A stretch of DNA of 64,000 nt from a virus (IMGVR_UViG_3300023179_000080:1-64000), one strand, 5' to 3'; counted from the stretch's first letter, positions 41,335 to 50,262 are shown. Numbers and translations: made by a program. Notes: generated by a model from the sequence alone, not told the origin.

Positions 41335-42159
41335 ATGCGACCAACGAAGGTTAGCACAGTTTCTCAACAGTCACCCGCACAAGTCGACACGATCAGCACA
41401 TACTTGAAAGAGCTGAAAGTGTATCCACAGCTGAAACACCCTGAAGTTGTTAGCCTCTTTCAGGCCTATGAAGCAGGGGGAACTGAGGGTGATAAGGCAA
41501 GAAAGAAGCTGGTTGAGTCGAACCTCCGACTTGTGATCTCGATCGCAAAAAAGCAGAAGGGGCACAACATCCCTCTAGAAGATCTAATCCAGGAGGGCAA
41601 CCTGGGACTCCTCAAGGCTGTCGAGCGTTTCGACTGGAAGAAGGGGTTTAGGTTCTCCACTTACGCGACGTGGTGGATCAAGCAGGCCATCAGTCAACAC
41701 GTTCTGAAGCGGAAACGAATGATCCGTCTCCCAGCCCACGCTGCAGGAATCCAGCGTAAGCTGATGCAGGCTTCAAAGGAGTTCCGCGATACCAACGGTT
41801 CAGATCCGACTCAAGACGAGCTTCTGAAGCTTGTCGACGCGTCTGAAACTGTCGTCAAGGCAACGATCGCGTCCAGCAACAACGTTGTTTCTCTTAGCCA
41901 AACTGTCACTTCTGATCCAGATAGCGGTACTTTGGGTGACAGGCTTGAAGACATTGATCACCGGAATGATCCATTTTATAATGTTTCTTCTAAGGAATTG
42001 CTTGGTATTGTCAAGTACGTGCTATCCACTCTTACTGAGAAAGAAGCTGCAATTTTGAAGTTGAGATTCGGAATTTTTGATGAAGACATTGATCGATCAC
42101 AATACATGTTGACGGCTGAAGACACTGCTCAGCTTGAAGCGGGCACGTTGCATGATTGA
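41335..42159 (+). CDS. Sigma-70-type factor lacking region 4.2
   Basis: 274 aa. Region 1.2/2.1 '[20 protein letters not shown]', region 2.2-2.4 '[20 protein letters not shown]' and '[20 protein letters not shown]', region 3 '[20 protein letters not shown]', region 4.1 '[20 protein letters not shown]'. The -35-reading helix-turn-helix of region 4.2 is missing; the protein ends in an acidic tail. It should bind core polymerase and read -10 DNA. Start 41335 chosen from AAGAGG 5 nt upstream; ATG 41311 is possible. Confidence 0.92.
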   Translation: MRPTKVSTVSQQSPAQVDTISTYLKELKVYPQLKHPEVVSLFQAYEAGGTEGDKARKKLVESNLRLVISIAKKQKGHNIPLEDLIQEGNLGLLKAVERFDWKKGFRFSTYATWWIKQAISQHVLKRKRMIRLPAHAAGIQRKLMQASKEFRDTNGSDPTQDELLKLVDASETVVKATIASSNNVVSLSQTVTSDPDSGTLGDRLEDIDHRNDPFYNVSSKELLGIVKYVLSTLTEKEAAILKLRFGIFDEDIDRSQYMLTAEDTAQLEAGTLHD

Positions 42160-42397
42160 AAGTATCACGTATTTTTTGCTGTTGATCATCCTGACTGGAT
42201 GCAACATTTCTGTTTATCTGATGTGCAGAAAAATGTTGCGCTTGCTCGAAGATGCGATGCTGCACACAGATAGCGCAAAGCACAGTATCGAAACTATGCT
42301 CGGGCATGATCCCACAAGCGGTCTCAACACTAGATTGAATGAATTGCAGAAAATGAAATTTTCTTACATGCGCACAAATTCGGGAGGACAACAATGA
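42152..42397 (+). CDS. Membrane/lipoprotein-like protein (81 aa)
   Basis: M-I-E-S-I-T-Y-F; '[18 protein letters not shown]' could be a membrane span or a lipobox-like signal, then a charged helix. Lies between the sigma gene and the HTH gene and overlaps both. Unknown. Confidence 0.62.
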   Translation: MIESITYFLLLIILTGCNISVYLMCRKMLRLLEDAMLHTDSAKHSIETMLGHDPTSGLNTRLNELQKMKFSYMRTNSGGQQ

Positions 42398-42672
42398 ACC
42401 AGCAGAAATCAACAGCATACGCCACAGTCTCAGATGAGGGTGTCAACTATCGTGAGATTGCAAGCATGATGACTGAAATCGGCTTCAAGATGAACCACTC
42501 TTCTGCACGGAACTACGTGCTTCGAGTAATGAAGAAATTTGCAGAAGCGATCAACAAGGAGTGGAATCTTGAGATACATCCAACAAAACTTGATAAGATA
42601 GTTAAGACGCCACAATTCCAGTCTGCTATCTGTGACATCTTGCAGACCCTGGACGCACATGAGAAAAGATAG
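42394..42672 (+). CDS. Small HTH protein, sigma region 4-like
   Basis: 92 aa. 'VNYREIASMMTEIGFKMNHS' followed by 'SARNYVLRVMKKFAEAI' has the spacing of a sigma-70 region 4 helix-turn-helix (helix, EIA, turn, recognition helix with RN, then K-K-F). GGAGG 7 nt before the ATG. It could supply, in trans, the -35 contact missing from the sigma factor 235 nt upstream, as gp33 complements gp55 in T4. Inference. Confidence 0.72.
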   Translation: MNQQKSTAYATVSDEGVNYREIASMMTEIGFKMNHSSARNYVLRVMKKFAEAINKEWNLEIHPTKLDKIVKTPQFQSAICDILQTLDAHEKR

Positions 42673-42678
42673 GACAAA

Positions 42679-43065
42679 ATGAGACTACAAAAGAAAAGTT
42701 TGTCAAGGGTCACCCTCTCAGACCTGCTACGCCGAAAACGCTCAAATCTCCAGAGATTCCTGAAAGAGTCAGGGATCGTAACCTACGAGCTACTTGTTTC
42801 GAGGTGCGCTTCTATGGGTGTTGTTCCTCCCAGCGAGAAGGATTTTCTGGACGCAAGAGGCAATCCAATCATCCACGACGTCTCTTCTCCCACTGAGGGT
42901 ATTGTTGTGCTCGAACCACCCCCAGTGTCCACAGAAGAAAAAGTTGAGATGGTGTCGACGCAAGACGTGCATGGTTCAAGTGAACCACTAGAAGCAGAGC
43001 CAGCAACCGTTTCTTTCAACGGCAAGAAGAAGCAGAAGAAGAATTTGGCAGAAAATTCTCCATGA
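42679..43065 (+). CDS. Hypothetical basic-acidic protein (128 aa)
   Basis: Basic N-terminus ('RLQKKSLSRVTLSDLLRRKR', about 2-21), then 'ESGIVTYELLVSRCASMGVV', a possible winged-helix-like segment, and an acidic/Pro-rich tail ending in Lys-rich 'GKKKQKKN'. Function unknown. 6 nt after the HTH gene, so probably co-expressed. Confidence 0.7.
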   Translation: MRLQKKSLSRVTLSDLLRRKRSNLQRFLKESGIVTYELLVSRCASMGVVPPSEKDFLDARGNPIIHDVSSPTEGIVVLEPPPVSTEEKVEMVSTQDVHGSSEPLEAEPATVSFNGKKKQKKNLAENSP

Positions 43066-43195
43066 TTTATGTGTTCACAAGTACTACATTGGATCTCTAT
43101 TTAACCAAAAAGACCCGTTGTGGTATAGTTACACAACACTCTCAAGTTCGTTGAAAAATCATCAGCGATTTTGAGCATATTCAAGGAGAAAAGTG

Positions 43196-43750
43196 ATGAC
43201 GAATCTAGCTACAGTCCTGGCGGTGGTGCTCCACCAAGTGGAACCCACTATCGTAGAGGACCGGCTCAAGCTCGTTGCGGAGGACATGGACACTGTTGTT
43301 AAGACTGAATTTGAAAACGGCACCATGAAGAGTGGAATCTCCCACATAGACGCACTCTCGATGCTCGCAGCGGCAGTCACCATTGAATCGCACTTGAGCG
43401 AATCAGTTGAGAACTGCAAAGCAGTCGGTGACGGCGGACGTTCCGTCGGTCTCGGCCAAGTAATGAACGGCCCAAACTGGGAGGGTCACACTCGCAAGGA
43501 GATCTGCTCGAATCGCAGGCTTCAGCTTACCCTTGCTCTGCATGTGATCGATCGCTGTTGGGCGGGCACACCCCAGGCAGATGCTGCCTTGAGGTGCTAC
43601 ACATCGGGAGACTCGAAGAAGAATTCGTATGCTGCAAGAGCTGAGTTTGCTGTCTACAAGAAAGCGCGGGCAGCGCTTGACAATTCATCAGCAAAATCCC
43701 CAAAGATCATAGTTGAAAATTCTGGGATAAAGCTTGCAAATAATCCGTAA
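43196..43750 (+). CDS. Lytic transglycosylase-like protein
   Basis: 184 aa. 'AAVTIESHLSESVENC' (catalytic Glu, about residue 63), 'GGRSVGLGQVMNGPNWEG' and 'LTLALHVIDRC' fit an SLT-like fold, in which the Glu cleaves the glycan strand. No clear signal peptide. AAGGAG lies 8 nt before ATG 43196. TATAGT at 43124-43129 may start transcription, leaving a leader with an AAAATC/GATTTT hairpin. Probably virion-associated or lysis-related. Confidence 0.82.
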   Translation: MTNLATVLAVVLHQVEPTIVEDRLKLVAEDMDTVVKTEFENGTMKSGISHIDALSMLAAAVTIESHLSESVENCKAVGDGGRSVGLGQVMNGPNWEGHTRKEICSNRRLQLTLALHVIDRCWAGTPQADAALRCYTSGDSKKNSYAARAEFAVYKKARAALDNSSAKSPKIIVENSGIKLANNP

Positions 43751-43753
43751 TGT

Positions 43754-43782
43754 GTGAAAAGTGAAGACCGACGTGGTACAGT
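43754..43782 (+). promoter_or_regulatory. Array promoter, 14-nt spacer
   Basis: GTGAAAAGT, 14 nt, TACAGT, 6 nt, ATG 43789. One nt shorter than the rest. Confidence 0.83.
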
Positions 43783-43788
43783 ATAACC

Positions 43789-44007
43789 ATGAGGTACGCA
43801 ACGACCACGTCGGTCTTCCTAACGATAATGTTCCTTGTTGACGGTGTACGGGCAGGCGATGCTCAATGTGCTACCGTCAAGGACCATGACCTTCGCATGG
43901 CATGCTATGCCTTCTCCGAAGGTCGGATCTCGTGGTGCGAGTTCATCAAGGACCACGACGCTCGCGTGATGTGTCGGATTCGAGTCGACAGCAAGAAGGC
44001 TCACTGA
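43789..44007 (+). CDS. Small secreted Cys-repeat protein (72 aa)
   Basis: Signal peptide ('TTTSVFLTIMFLVDGVRAGD'), then two short repeats: 'CATVKDHDLRMAC' and 'CEFIKDHDARVMC'. Each could form a disulfide in the periplasm. Function unknown. Overlaps the next gene by one base. Confidence 0.72.
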   Translation: MRYATTTSVFLTIMFLVDGVRAGDAQCATVKDHDLRMACYAFSEGRISWCEFIKDHDARVMCRIRVDSKKAH

Positions 44008-44519
44008 TGTCTGCTGAGTACTCCTGTAACTCCGACGAAGTTGTCAATCGTTTCCCAGAGAAGTTGTTTGATTCGCTCATCGGCGGAACCTACGACTTCT
44101 ACGGTGTCGATGGCAACACTTTCTGCATCGGAGTCAACGGAGCGCGGATGGCACTCGAGGCGGTGGCAGACCCGAGTGACGGATACCGCTCGTATTTCGG
44201 ATGCTTCACCACAGGTGAGCTGGGTAAGATCTTCTTCACCCAGCCCGTTGCACGAGTACAGCTCATGGAGGGTGGGCTCTCTGAACGCACCTACTCGTGC
44301 GGATGCACGAATCGATATGATAAACGTCAAGCTAACTGCAATGAATGCCTTCGCATGGCAAAGGACAACTTCAACGGATGGGTGCTCCGAGACATCGACA
44401 CCGGCCACGAATGGCTCACCATAGGCACTGACCACGGTGATGACTACTACCCTTGTTTCACGTTCAGGTATACCCCTGACAAATCTCAAGTGATCAACCT
44501 CGATGAAGCGAGTGAATGA
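44007..44519 (+). CDS. Hypothetical Cys-containing protein (170 aa)
   Basis: M-S-A-E-Y-S-C-N-S-D-E. Central 'CGCTNRYDKRQANCNECLRM' looks like a zinc site. N-terminal part 'DFYGVDGNTFCIGVNGARMA' is strand-rich. No family recognised. Overlaps both neighbours. Confidence 0.7.
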   Translation: MSAEYSCNSDEVVNRFPEKLFDSLIGGTYDFYGVDGNTFCIGVNGARMALEAVADPSDGYRSYFGCFTTGELGKIFFTQPVARVQLMEGGLSERTYSCGCTNRYDKRQANCNECLRMAKDNFNGWVLRDIDTGHEWLTIGTDHGDDYYPCFTFRYTPDKSQVINLDEASE

Positions 44520-45298
44520 CTATGCAAACTGAACAGATGAGCACGACTACCACAACTACCACTGACACGATCGGCAACATCAGAGCGACCAAAGATCAGC
44601 TAAAGATCATCAGCCGCCTCGCACTCCAGAGAATCATGTCATCTGAGGCTCTGCAGTATCTACGTAAGCACTCTGCCGACGCTGTGTCATCTCAATTCCT
44701 CTCTGACGCCCCAGAAAAAGAAATCTCTCTGTACTTCTCGCTCGCGTCAGACAGGGAACGGACGAGTTACTACGGTAACTCCGTGTGTGAGATGAGCATG
44801 AAGTGGCTGCAGAGTCCCGATGAGATTGTCGACCTCGAGGGCAATGCGTGGAGCACTTACTGCCTCGTGATGAATGTCACCCTCGGTTCTTTTTACAATA
44901 TTCCCTACAAGTCATTCGAGGCTCGCGCGGAGGTCATTCAAGCGTGCACTGAGCTATTCGAAGAGATCAACAGTCTTGCTCCAGAGCCCGTTCGTGTGTT
45001 GACACTCAACAATGAAGAACGAATTGTGCGTGATGAGACACAGCGTGTGGCGAGGATCGGTCATACACTCGCCGACATGTTCGTTCGAGAGCACCGAGTT
45101 TTTCGTCGTGGACTTCGAATCGGCGGCCGCGGCAAACCCGTCCCGCGCGAGATCGTGAATGCAATCACAGGTATGAAGCCCGGGACTTATGAGTTCACAA
45201 CTGAAGAAGGTTCTCGGCGGCGACCCGTCCGCCGCCAATACACTCTCAAGGTCCCCGTGAATGATTCGTGGCTTGCAACTCTATCTCGCTCCCGCTGA
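44516..45298 (+). CDS. Hypothetical protein (260 aa)
   Basis: Thr-rich N-terminus, then helical middle ('ALQRIMSSEALQYLRKHSAD') and a basic C-terminus ('HRVFRRGLRIGGRGKP', 'RRRPVRRQYTLKV'). May bind nucleic acid. Function unknown. Precedes the ligase gene. Confidence 0.72.
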   Translation: MTMQTEQMSTTTTTTTDTIGNIRATKDQLKIISRLALQRIMSSEALQYLRKHSADAVSSQFLSDAPEKEISLYFSLASDRERTSYYGNSVCEMSMKWLQSPDEIVDLEGNAWSTYCLVMNVTLGSFYNIPYKSFEARAEVIQACTELFEEINSLAPEPVRVLTLNNEERIVRDETQRVARIGHTLADMFVREHRVFRRGLRIGGRGKPVPREIVNAITGMKPGTYEFTTEEGSRRRPVRRQYTLKVPVNDSWLATLSRSR

Positions 45299-45313
45299 GA
45301 TTCAACATCAGCA

Positions 45314-45343
45314 GTGCAAAGTAACCCATCATGGGTATAGGGT
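45314..45343 (+). promoter_or_regulatory. Array promoter, leaderless type (ligase)
   Basis: GTGCAAAGT, 15 nt, TAGGGT, 6 nt, ATG 45350. A nearby TATAGG is an alternative hexamer but breaks the spacing. Confidence 0.85.
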
Positions 45344-45349
45344 GACAAT

Positions 45350-46687
45350 ATGGAAAGCGTGATTGAGATCCTTGAGGCACTTGAATCTGACAACTCCCGT
45401 AACTTCAAGGAGGAGTTGCTCTCAGACAATCGAAGCAATGATCTACTGAAGAGAGTCTTCGTCGCCGCGGGAGATCCGTACATCAACTTCTACGTCTCCA
45501 AGTTCAAGATGCCGCCGGCGGGCGGCTCTGACGACGACGATAAAGTTGTGAGCGACTTTATCGACAACCTGTATACGCAATTGTCGACTCGGTCTGTGAC
45601 GGGCAATGCTGCAAAGGCATTGGTGAACGACTTGTTTGCCAAGATGACCAACAGTCAGCAGAAGTGGTGTCTCCGCATTCTTCTACGCAACCTGCGTGTG
45701 GGTGCATCGGAGTCACTGGTCGAGAAGACCTGGCCTGGTGCGATCGCCAAGTTCTCAGTCCAGCTAGCAGAATCACTCTCTGCTCGTCACGAGGCGGGCA
45801 AGGGCATCGTCTTGACTGACGACATCGAGTATCCCGTTCGAGTCGAACCCAAGCTTGACGGTCTCCGGTGCATCGCGATCAAGCACAACGGCGCGGTCAC
45901 GATGTTCACACGCAGCGGGTCGGCGATCGAGACTCTTCCCACGATCAAGGCAGCACTCGAGTCTGCTCCGTGGGACGATTTTGTTCTTGATTCGGAAGTT
46001 ATGGGCTCTGACTGGAATGAGTCAGCTTCCGTTGTGATGTCGCACAAAACTGCGAAGAATGACGGCAACATGAAGATGCACGTCTTTGATGCCATGGCCT
46101 TCGACGAGTGGCATGATCAGGAGTCGACCTCAGAATTGACGGAACGGGTCGAACTAGTGAAGGAGTTGGTGTCCACAGTGGACGACGAGCATGTTGTCGC
46201 CGTGGAAGGCAAGACCGTCATCAATCAGGCGGAACTCATGACCTTCTACTCGAAGACGATGGAGAAGGGCTACGAGGGGATCATGATCAAGGACGTCAAG
46301 TCTCCATACGTCTTCAAGCGATCTGACGCAGTGCTTAAGCTCAAGCCTGTGAACACCTACGAAGGCGTGATCGTGGGTAATTACGAGGCCACTCGTGGAT
46401 CGAAGCGTGAGGGGTTGTGGGGCGGTTTCCAGGTCCTGATGCCCAACGGCGTCGTGACCCGAGTGGGCGGAGGCTTCTCTGACAAGTTGAAGGCAGAGAT
46501 CGACATGGATCCAGAGGCGTGGATCGGCAAGATCGTGGAGATGGAAGGTCAGCCCGATCCCCTCACAGCCGACGGTCTCACTGCCGATGGCCGCGTCAGA
46601 TTTCCTGTGTTTGTTAGGGTTCGTGATTCCCGTGATGTTGACAGCAAGGTGATCGATGCCTACAAGAACTACTCGGCTAATAACTAA
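45350..46687 (+). CDS. ATP-dependent DNA ligase
   Basis: 445 aa. Motif I 'EPKLDGLRCIAI' with nucleophile K168; motif III 'WDDFVLDSEVMG'; motif IV 'KGYEGIMIKD'; motif V 'VLKLKPVNTYEGVIVG'. An N-terminal helical domain precedes the core, as in T4-type ligases, and an OB domain follows. Seals nicks in phage DNA replication and repair using ATP. Overlaps the next gene by 32 nt. Confidence 0.95.
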   Translation: MESVIEILEALESDNSRNFKEELLSDNRSNDLLKRVFVAAGDPYINFYVSKFKMPPAGGSDDDDKVVSDFIDNLYTQLSTRSVTGNAAKALVNDLFAKMTNSQQKWCLRILLRNLRVGASESLVEKTWPGAIAKFSVQLAESLSARHEAGKGIVLTDDIEYPVRVEPKLDGLRCIAIKHNGAVTMFTRSGSAIETLPTIKAALESAPWDDFVLDSEVMGSDWNESASVVMSHKTAKNDGNMKMHVFDAMAFDEWHDQESTSELTERVELVKELVSTVDDEHVVAVEGKTVINQAELMTFYSKTMEKGYEGIMIKDVKSPYVFKRSDAVLKLKPVNTYEGVIVGNYEATRGSKREGLWGGFQVLMPNGVVTRVGGGFSDKLKAEIDMDPEAWIGKIVEMEGQPDPLTADGLTADGRVRFPVFVRVRDSRDVDSKVIDAYKNYSANN

Positions 46688-47468
46688 CGCAGCAGTGCTC
46701 ACGTTCATCACTGTCACGGCCGCTACTGAGGCGGCCAGTGAAGTCGATTCATGCCTGTTGGGAATGCGACGGGTGCGAGGCAGTGCGCTTGATCAAAGCG
46801 AGTACATCGGATACCTACAGGACACGACCTGCACTTCGTGGATAAACACCGAATTCCCTGCCCGTTGTGCACATTTCAATCGTGATGCTTGGCTCAAGAT
46901 CACAGCCAAGCTCAATCGTAAATCGATGGACTTCTGTATGGACGTGTATGAGTGGCCCAATCGTCAGGGAGTCGACCCGCTTGTGTACGTCGATTACTAT
47001 GATGCTGTGAATGCATGCACAGCGCTCGGCAAACGTCTGTGCACTGAGGACGAGTGGACGTTTGCCTGCGAAGGTGAGGAGGGACGTCCCTATCCTTATG
47101 GATACGATCGCGACGCGGCTGCATGCAACATTGACCGTGGCTGGATCCAGCCCGATGTCACGAAGCTTGTGGGCAACGGATCGTCGACCAAGACTCAAGC
47201 AGAACTGCGACGTCTGTGGCAGGGTGAACCCAGCGGGGCTCGAGCAACTTGTGTGTCCCCATTTGGGATCCAAGACATGACGGGCAACGTCGACGAGATA
47301 ACTGAAAATTCGCGAGGAACAGGTTACAAGTCAATCCTGAAGGGTGGCTACTGGTCAGTCGTTCGCAACAGGTGTCGGCCGTCAACACGTGTGCACAACG
47401 AGTGGTTCCGCTACTACCAGCTCGGATTCAGGTGCTGTTCTGCCCCATTAGGACACCATTCTACTTAA
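46656..47468 (+). CDS. Secreted FGE/sulfatase-modifying-type protein
   Basis: 270 aa. Signal peptide ('LITNAAVLTFITVTAATEAA'). FGE fold markers: 'MDFCMDVYEWPNRQG', 'YYDAVNACTALGKRLCTEDE', 'WTFACEGEEG', 'FGIQDMTGNVDEITE', 'ILKGGYWS' and 'FRYYQLGFRCCSA'. Formylglycine-generating enzymes oxidise Cys in sulfatases; many family members are structural or binding domains instead. It lies downstream of the ligase but is exported. Unexpected in a phage and Myxococcota-like in style. Confidence 0.85.
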   Translation: MPTRTTRLITNAAVLTFITVTAATEAASEVDSCLLGMRRVRGSALDQSEYIGYLQDTTCTSWINTEFPARCAHFNRDAWLKITAKLNRKSMDFCMDVYEWPNRQGVDPLVYVDYYDAVNACTALGKRLCTEDEWTFACEGEEGRPYPYGYDRDAAACNIDRGWIQPDVTKLVGNGSSTKTQAELRRLWQGEPSGARATCVSPFGIQDMTGNVDEITENSRGTGYKSILKGGYWSVVRNRCRPSTRVHNEWFRYYQLGFRCCSAPLGHHST

Positions 47469-47541
47469 TCGGGTTATTCTGAGGCCATCTGAGGGTCTTC
47501 GGGGGCCAACAAGAATGGGGTCGACGGACTATAAGGTGCTG

Positions 47542-47584
47542 CTGTGCAGCATTTGTGCACAGCAAATTGTGATCGACAATTTGT
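47542..47584 (+). terminator. Paired hairpins after FGE-like gene
   Basis: CTGTGC/GCACAG (47542-47560) and CAAATTGT/ACAATTTG (47562-47582), then GATTGTATTTATTTT: probable transcription stop before the next promoter. Confidence 0.6.
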
Positions 47585-47615
47585 CGTAGACGATTGTATT
47601 TATTTTGACGACACC

Positions 47616-47645
47616 GTGCAAACTCACGGTCCTCCGTGGTAGGGT
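47616..47645 (+). promoter_or_regulatory. Array promoter, leaderless type
   Basis: GTGCAAACT, 15 nt, TAGGGT, 6 nt, ATG 47652. Rightmost copy found. Confidence 0.87.
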
Positions 47646-47651
47646 ATACTC

Positions 47652-48956
47652 ATGATGACACCTTGTGACACCGAGTTCAATCTCGACCGGCACCTCATCT
47701 CGTTCCTACAGGACAACCCGTTCTTTGCGGAACTGAGCCGCCACATCCACAAGTCGCCCACCAAGTCGATCCCGACGGCGGCAGTTGCGTTCAACGAGAA
47801 GACCGACGAGCTCACCCTCTGGTGGAATCCCGAGTTCTTCGGCAAGCTGTCCCAGTGGGAAGTCCGTGGCGTGCTCACCCACGAATTCTACCACCTCGTG
47901 TTCGGCCACCTGTACGGCCGCCGGCGCAATCCGCCCAAGCTGTGGAACGTGGCGACCGACCTGGCCATCAACTCGATCATCATGGGATCTGCCAAGAACG
48001 GCAGCCGCCTCGATGGCGATCGCCCGCTTCCCGAGTTCTGCCTCATGCCCGGCGTGATGCCGAAGCATCCGGAAGGCCGCGATTACACCGACGAGGAGAA
48101 GTCGGCGATGCCGCTCGCGGCGGTGATCGCGAAGCTCCCGACCATGCAGGCGTCGGAGTGGTACTTCGACAAGATCAAGCAGGAAATGCAGGACCAGCCC
48201 GACAACGGCATGGGCCAAGGCGAGGGCAGCCTCGACTCGATGGACGACCACAACGGTTGGGACGAAGTCCCGGACGAACTCCGCGAGTACGTGGAAGGCA
48301 AGGTCAAGTCGATCGTCGAAAAAGCGGCGAAGCACGCCGACTCGCAGGCGAACGGCTGGGGTAACATCCCGGCGGACATGGTCGACGCAATCCGCAAGTC
48401 GGTGTCGTCGGTCATCAACTGGCGCAATGTGCTACGCCAGTTCGTCGGTTCGCTGGTCCGCGGCGGCCGTAGCACCTCGATCAAACGCATCAACAAGCGT
48501 TACCCCTACATCCACCCGGGAGTGAAGCGTGGCTACGAGGCGAAGCTCCTCATTGCGATCGACCAGTCGGGCTCGGTGAGCAACGAGATGCTCGCAGAGT
48601 TCTTCGCGGAGCTCGGGTCCCTCACCAAGAAGGTGACGATCGACGTCCTTCCGTTCGACTGCGAGGCCCATGACAAGGACATCTACACGTGGCGCAAGGG
48701 TGCGAACATCCCGGGCAAGCGAGTCCGCGGCGGCGGCACGGACTTCAACGCTCCCACTCGACTCGCCAACGATCCCAAGAATCGAGGCCGGTGGGACGGA
48801 TTTTTGTGTCTCACGGATGGGGAAGCTTCTGCGCCTATTCCTAGCCGAATTAAGCGGGGGTGGGTCCTTGGCAAAGGTTGTAAACTGCTCTTCAAGACGG
48901 ACGAGATTCAGGTCCACATGACGGACCAGAAGGCCGCAGAGGGTGCCTGGCGCTGA
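47652..48956 (+). CDS. VWA-domain HExxH metallopeptidase-like protein
   Basis: 434 aa. HEFYH (77-81, in 'VLTHEFYHLVFGH') is a zinc-peptidase motif; 'LIAIDQSGSVSNEMLAEFF' (about 301-318) is a VWA MIDAS (D-x-S-x-S). This combination (DUF2201 type) typically pairs with a MoxR ATPase, here probably the one at 6246. Such pairs are thought to remodel metal- or protein-complexes; phage role unknown. Two ATGs at the start; the first fits the promoter. Confidence 0.88.
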   Translation: MMTPCDTEFNLDRHLISFLQDNPFFAELSRHIHKSPTKSIPTAAVAFNEKTDELTLWWNPEFFGKLSQWEVRGVLTHEFYHLVFGHLYGRRRNPPKLWNVATDLAINSIIMGSAKNGSRLDGDRPLPEFCLMPGVMPKHPEGRDYTDEEKSAMPLAAVIAKLPTMQASEWYFDKIKQEMQDQPDNGMGQGEGSLDSMDDHNGWDEVPDELREYVEGKVKSIVEKAAKHADSQANGWGNIPADMVDAIRKSVSSVINWRNVLRQFVGSLVRGGRSTSIKRINKRYPYIHPGVKRGYEAKLLIAIDQSGSVSNEMLAEFFAELGSLTKKVTIDVLPFDCEAHDKDIYTWRKGANIPGKRVRGGGTDFNAPTRLANDPKNRGRWDGFLCLTDGEASAPIPSRIKRGWVLGKGCKLLFKTDEIQVHMTDQKAAEGAWR

Positions 48957-48983
48957 TCGGCAGCGGAGTCAAATCGACCCTAG

Positions 48984-49013
48984 GATCGGGAGCAAAGCTC
49001 CCGATCTTCTTTT
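48984..49013. terminator. Strong intrinsic terminator
   Basis: GATCGGGAGC-AAA-GCTCCCGATC followed by TTCTTTT, between convergent genes. Confidence 0.93.
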
Positions 49014-50262
49014 AAAAGAGGTCCACCTGCGCCCAGAGGTCGTGGGTCGCATTCGTTGCTCCGCTTATCTCGCAGCGCAGGGAGATCTTGTCAAACTGCG
49101 CGAGGTCCACTGAAGAGTCATAGTACCGTGAGGCCAGGATGCCATCAGTGATTGTGCCTGTTATGGCAGTATCGACTCCATTCTTCATGACCACCACCTT
49201 GGTGGTGTTGCCCACACCGGGGCCCACCGAGGACGACACGAACAGGCCGAAGCAGACTGATTTCTGTTGGATCGCGTAGTAGTTGATGTTCGAGTCAGGG
49301 TACTGATAGAAGGTCCTGCCACCGATCGACTGTGACGCTTGGATGGTGCTTGCACCGGGCATGAGGTACACGGAAAAATTGGGAGTGAGGCCCGTGTTTG
49401 TCATTGATCCGATGGTTCCGTACCACAGAGTGGTGGGATAGACGTAGGTGGTGAAGTTCTTTCCCGCTGCCGTCTTGTTCACGAGGTCAGTCCCAGGACC
49501 AAGCTGGATCGAGCCTGAGCTTTGGCAGATATCTGCGGTCGTGCCGAATATGGTGGATGTCCTAAACTGGACCTGGCCAGACGAGTTGTCCACCTCTGCG
49601 CCGTAGAACGTGCCAGGTGATGTGGAAGAGCCTGACACGTACAAGTTGATGTCTCGAGTGGTGATCGCGCCTGGGCCCGACACGTAGATCCCACGCTTCG
49701 ACCCACTTCCCGCTGACAGAACGTTAATCGTTAGGCCTTTGAGAGAATTGAACGTGAAGCTGGCTGCTCCGAGGGAGCCTGACCCGCTGCAGTGTGCACC
49801 GTACACGTTCGAGGTGCCACCGGGGGTGTCGCCGGCAGCGGCATTGTTGACGTTGATCACTGAAGGCCTGACCTTCGAGGTGACCGATGTGGTGCCGGGG
49901 AAGGCGATGCCCGTGAGGTTGTGATGGTCATTTGATGTGAGGTTAAGCGTGATATCCTCCAGCCTGCAGTTCTCTCCCATCGTCCACAGTGTTGTGTTCC
50001 CGAGGACCCCCGTCATCTGAAGCGTCGTGGTCTGTGTGCTCATCCCTCGTAATGCGGTGCCGTCCTTCATGGTGATACCGCCGGCGAGATTATACGTTCC
50101 GGGTGACACCCAGATGGTGTCTCCTGACACTGAGGCTGACACAGCGGCTGCGACTGTCTTGAACGGTGCCTCACCCGGGCGGCCCGTCGAATCGTTACCG
50201 TAGATATCATCGACCTGTAGGACACGCCCAAACTTCGGGGGAGTCGTTATTAAGTAAGACAT
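49012..50262 (-). CDS. Tail fibre/spike with beta-helix domain
   Basis: 416 aa. 'GNDSTGRPGEAPFKTVAAAV' and 'GDTIWVSPGTYNLAGGI' form the usual opening of a right-handed parallel beta-helix (DUF1565/pectate-lyase-like). Ser/Gly/Thr-rich repeats follow, and the C-terminal 130 residues form a receptor-binding-type domain. Likely adsorption protein. Coupled closely to the collagen-like fibre gene. Confidence 0.82.
   Translation of the reverse strand: MSYLITTPPKFGRVLQVDDIYGNDSTGRPGEAPFKTVAAAVSASVSGDTIWVSPGTYNLAGGITMKDGTALRGMSTQTTTLQMTGVLGNTTLWTMGENCRLEDITLNLTSNDHHNLTGIAFPGTTSVTSKVRPSVINVNNAAAGDTPGGTSNVYGAHCSGSGSLGAASFTFNSLKGLTINVLSAGSGSKRGIYVSGPGAITTRDINLYVSGSSTSPGTFYGAEVDNSSGQVQFRTSTIFGTTADICQSSGSIQLGPGTDLVNKTAAGKNFTTYVYPTTLWYGTIGSMTNTGLTPNFSVYLMPGASTIQASQSIGGRTFYQYPDSNINYYAIQQKSVCFGLFVSSSVGPGVGNTTKVVVMKNGVDTAITGTITDGILASRYYDSSVDLAQFDKISLRCEISGATNATHDLWAQVDLF

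Noticed and set aside
47469-47651. Riboswitch in the hairpin region before the VWA gene
   Set aside because: The hairpins lie upstream of a leaderless promoter, so they would not be in that gene's message; a terminator fits better.
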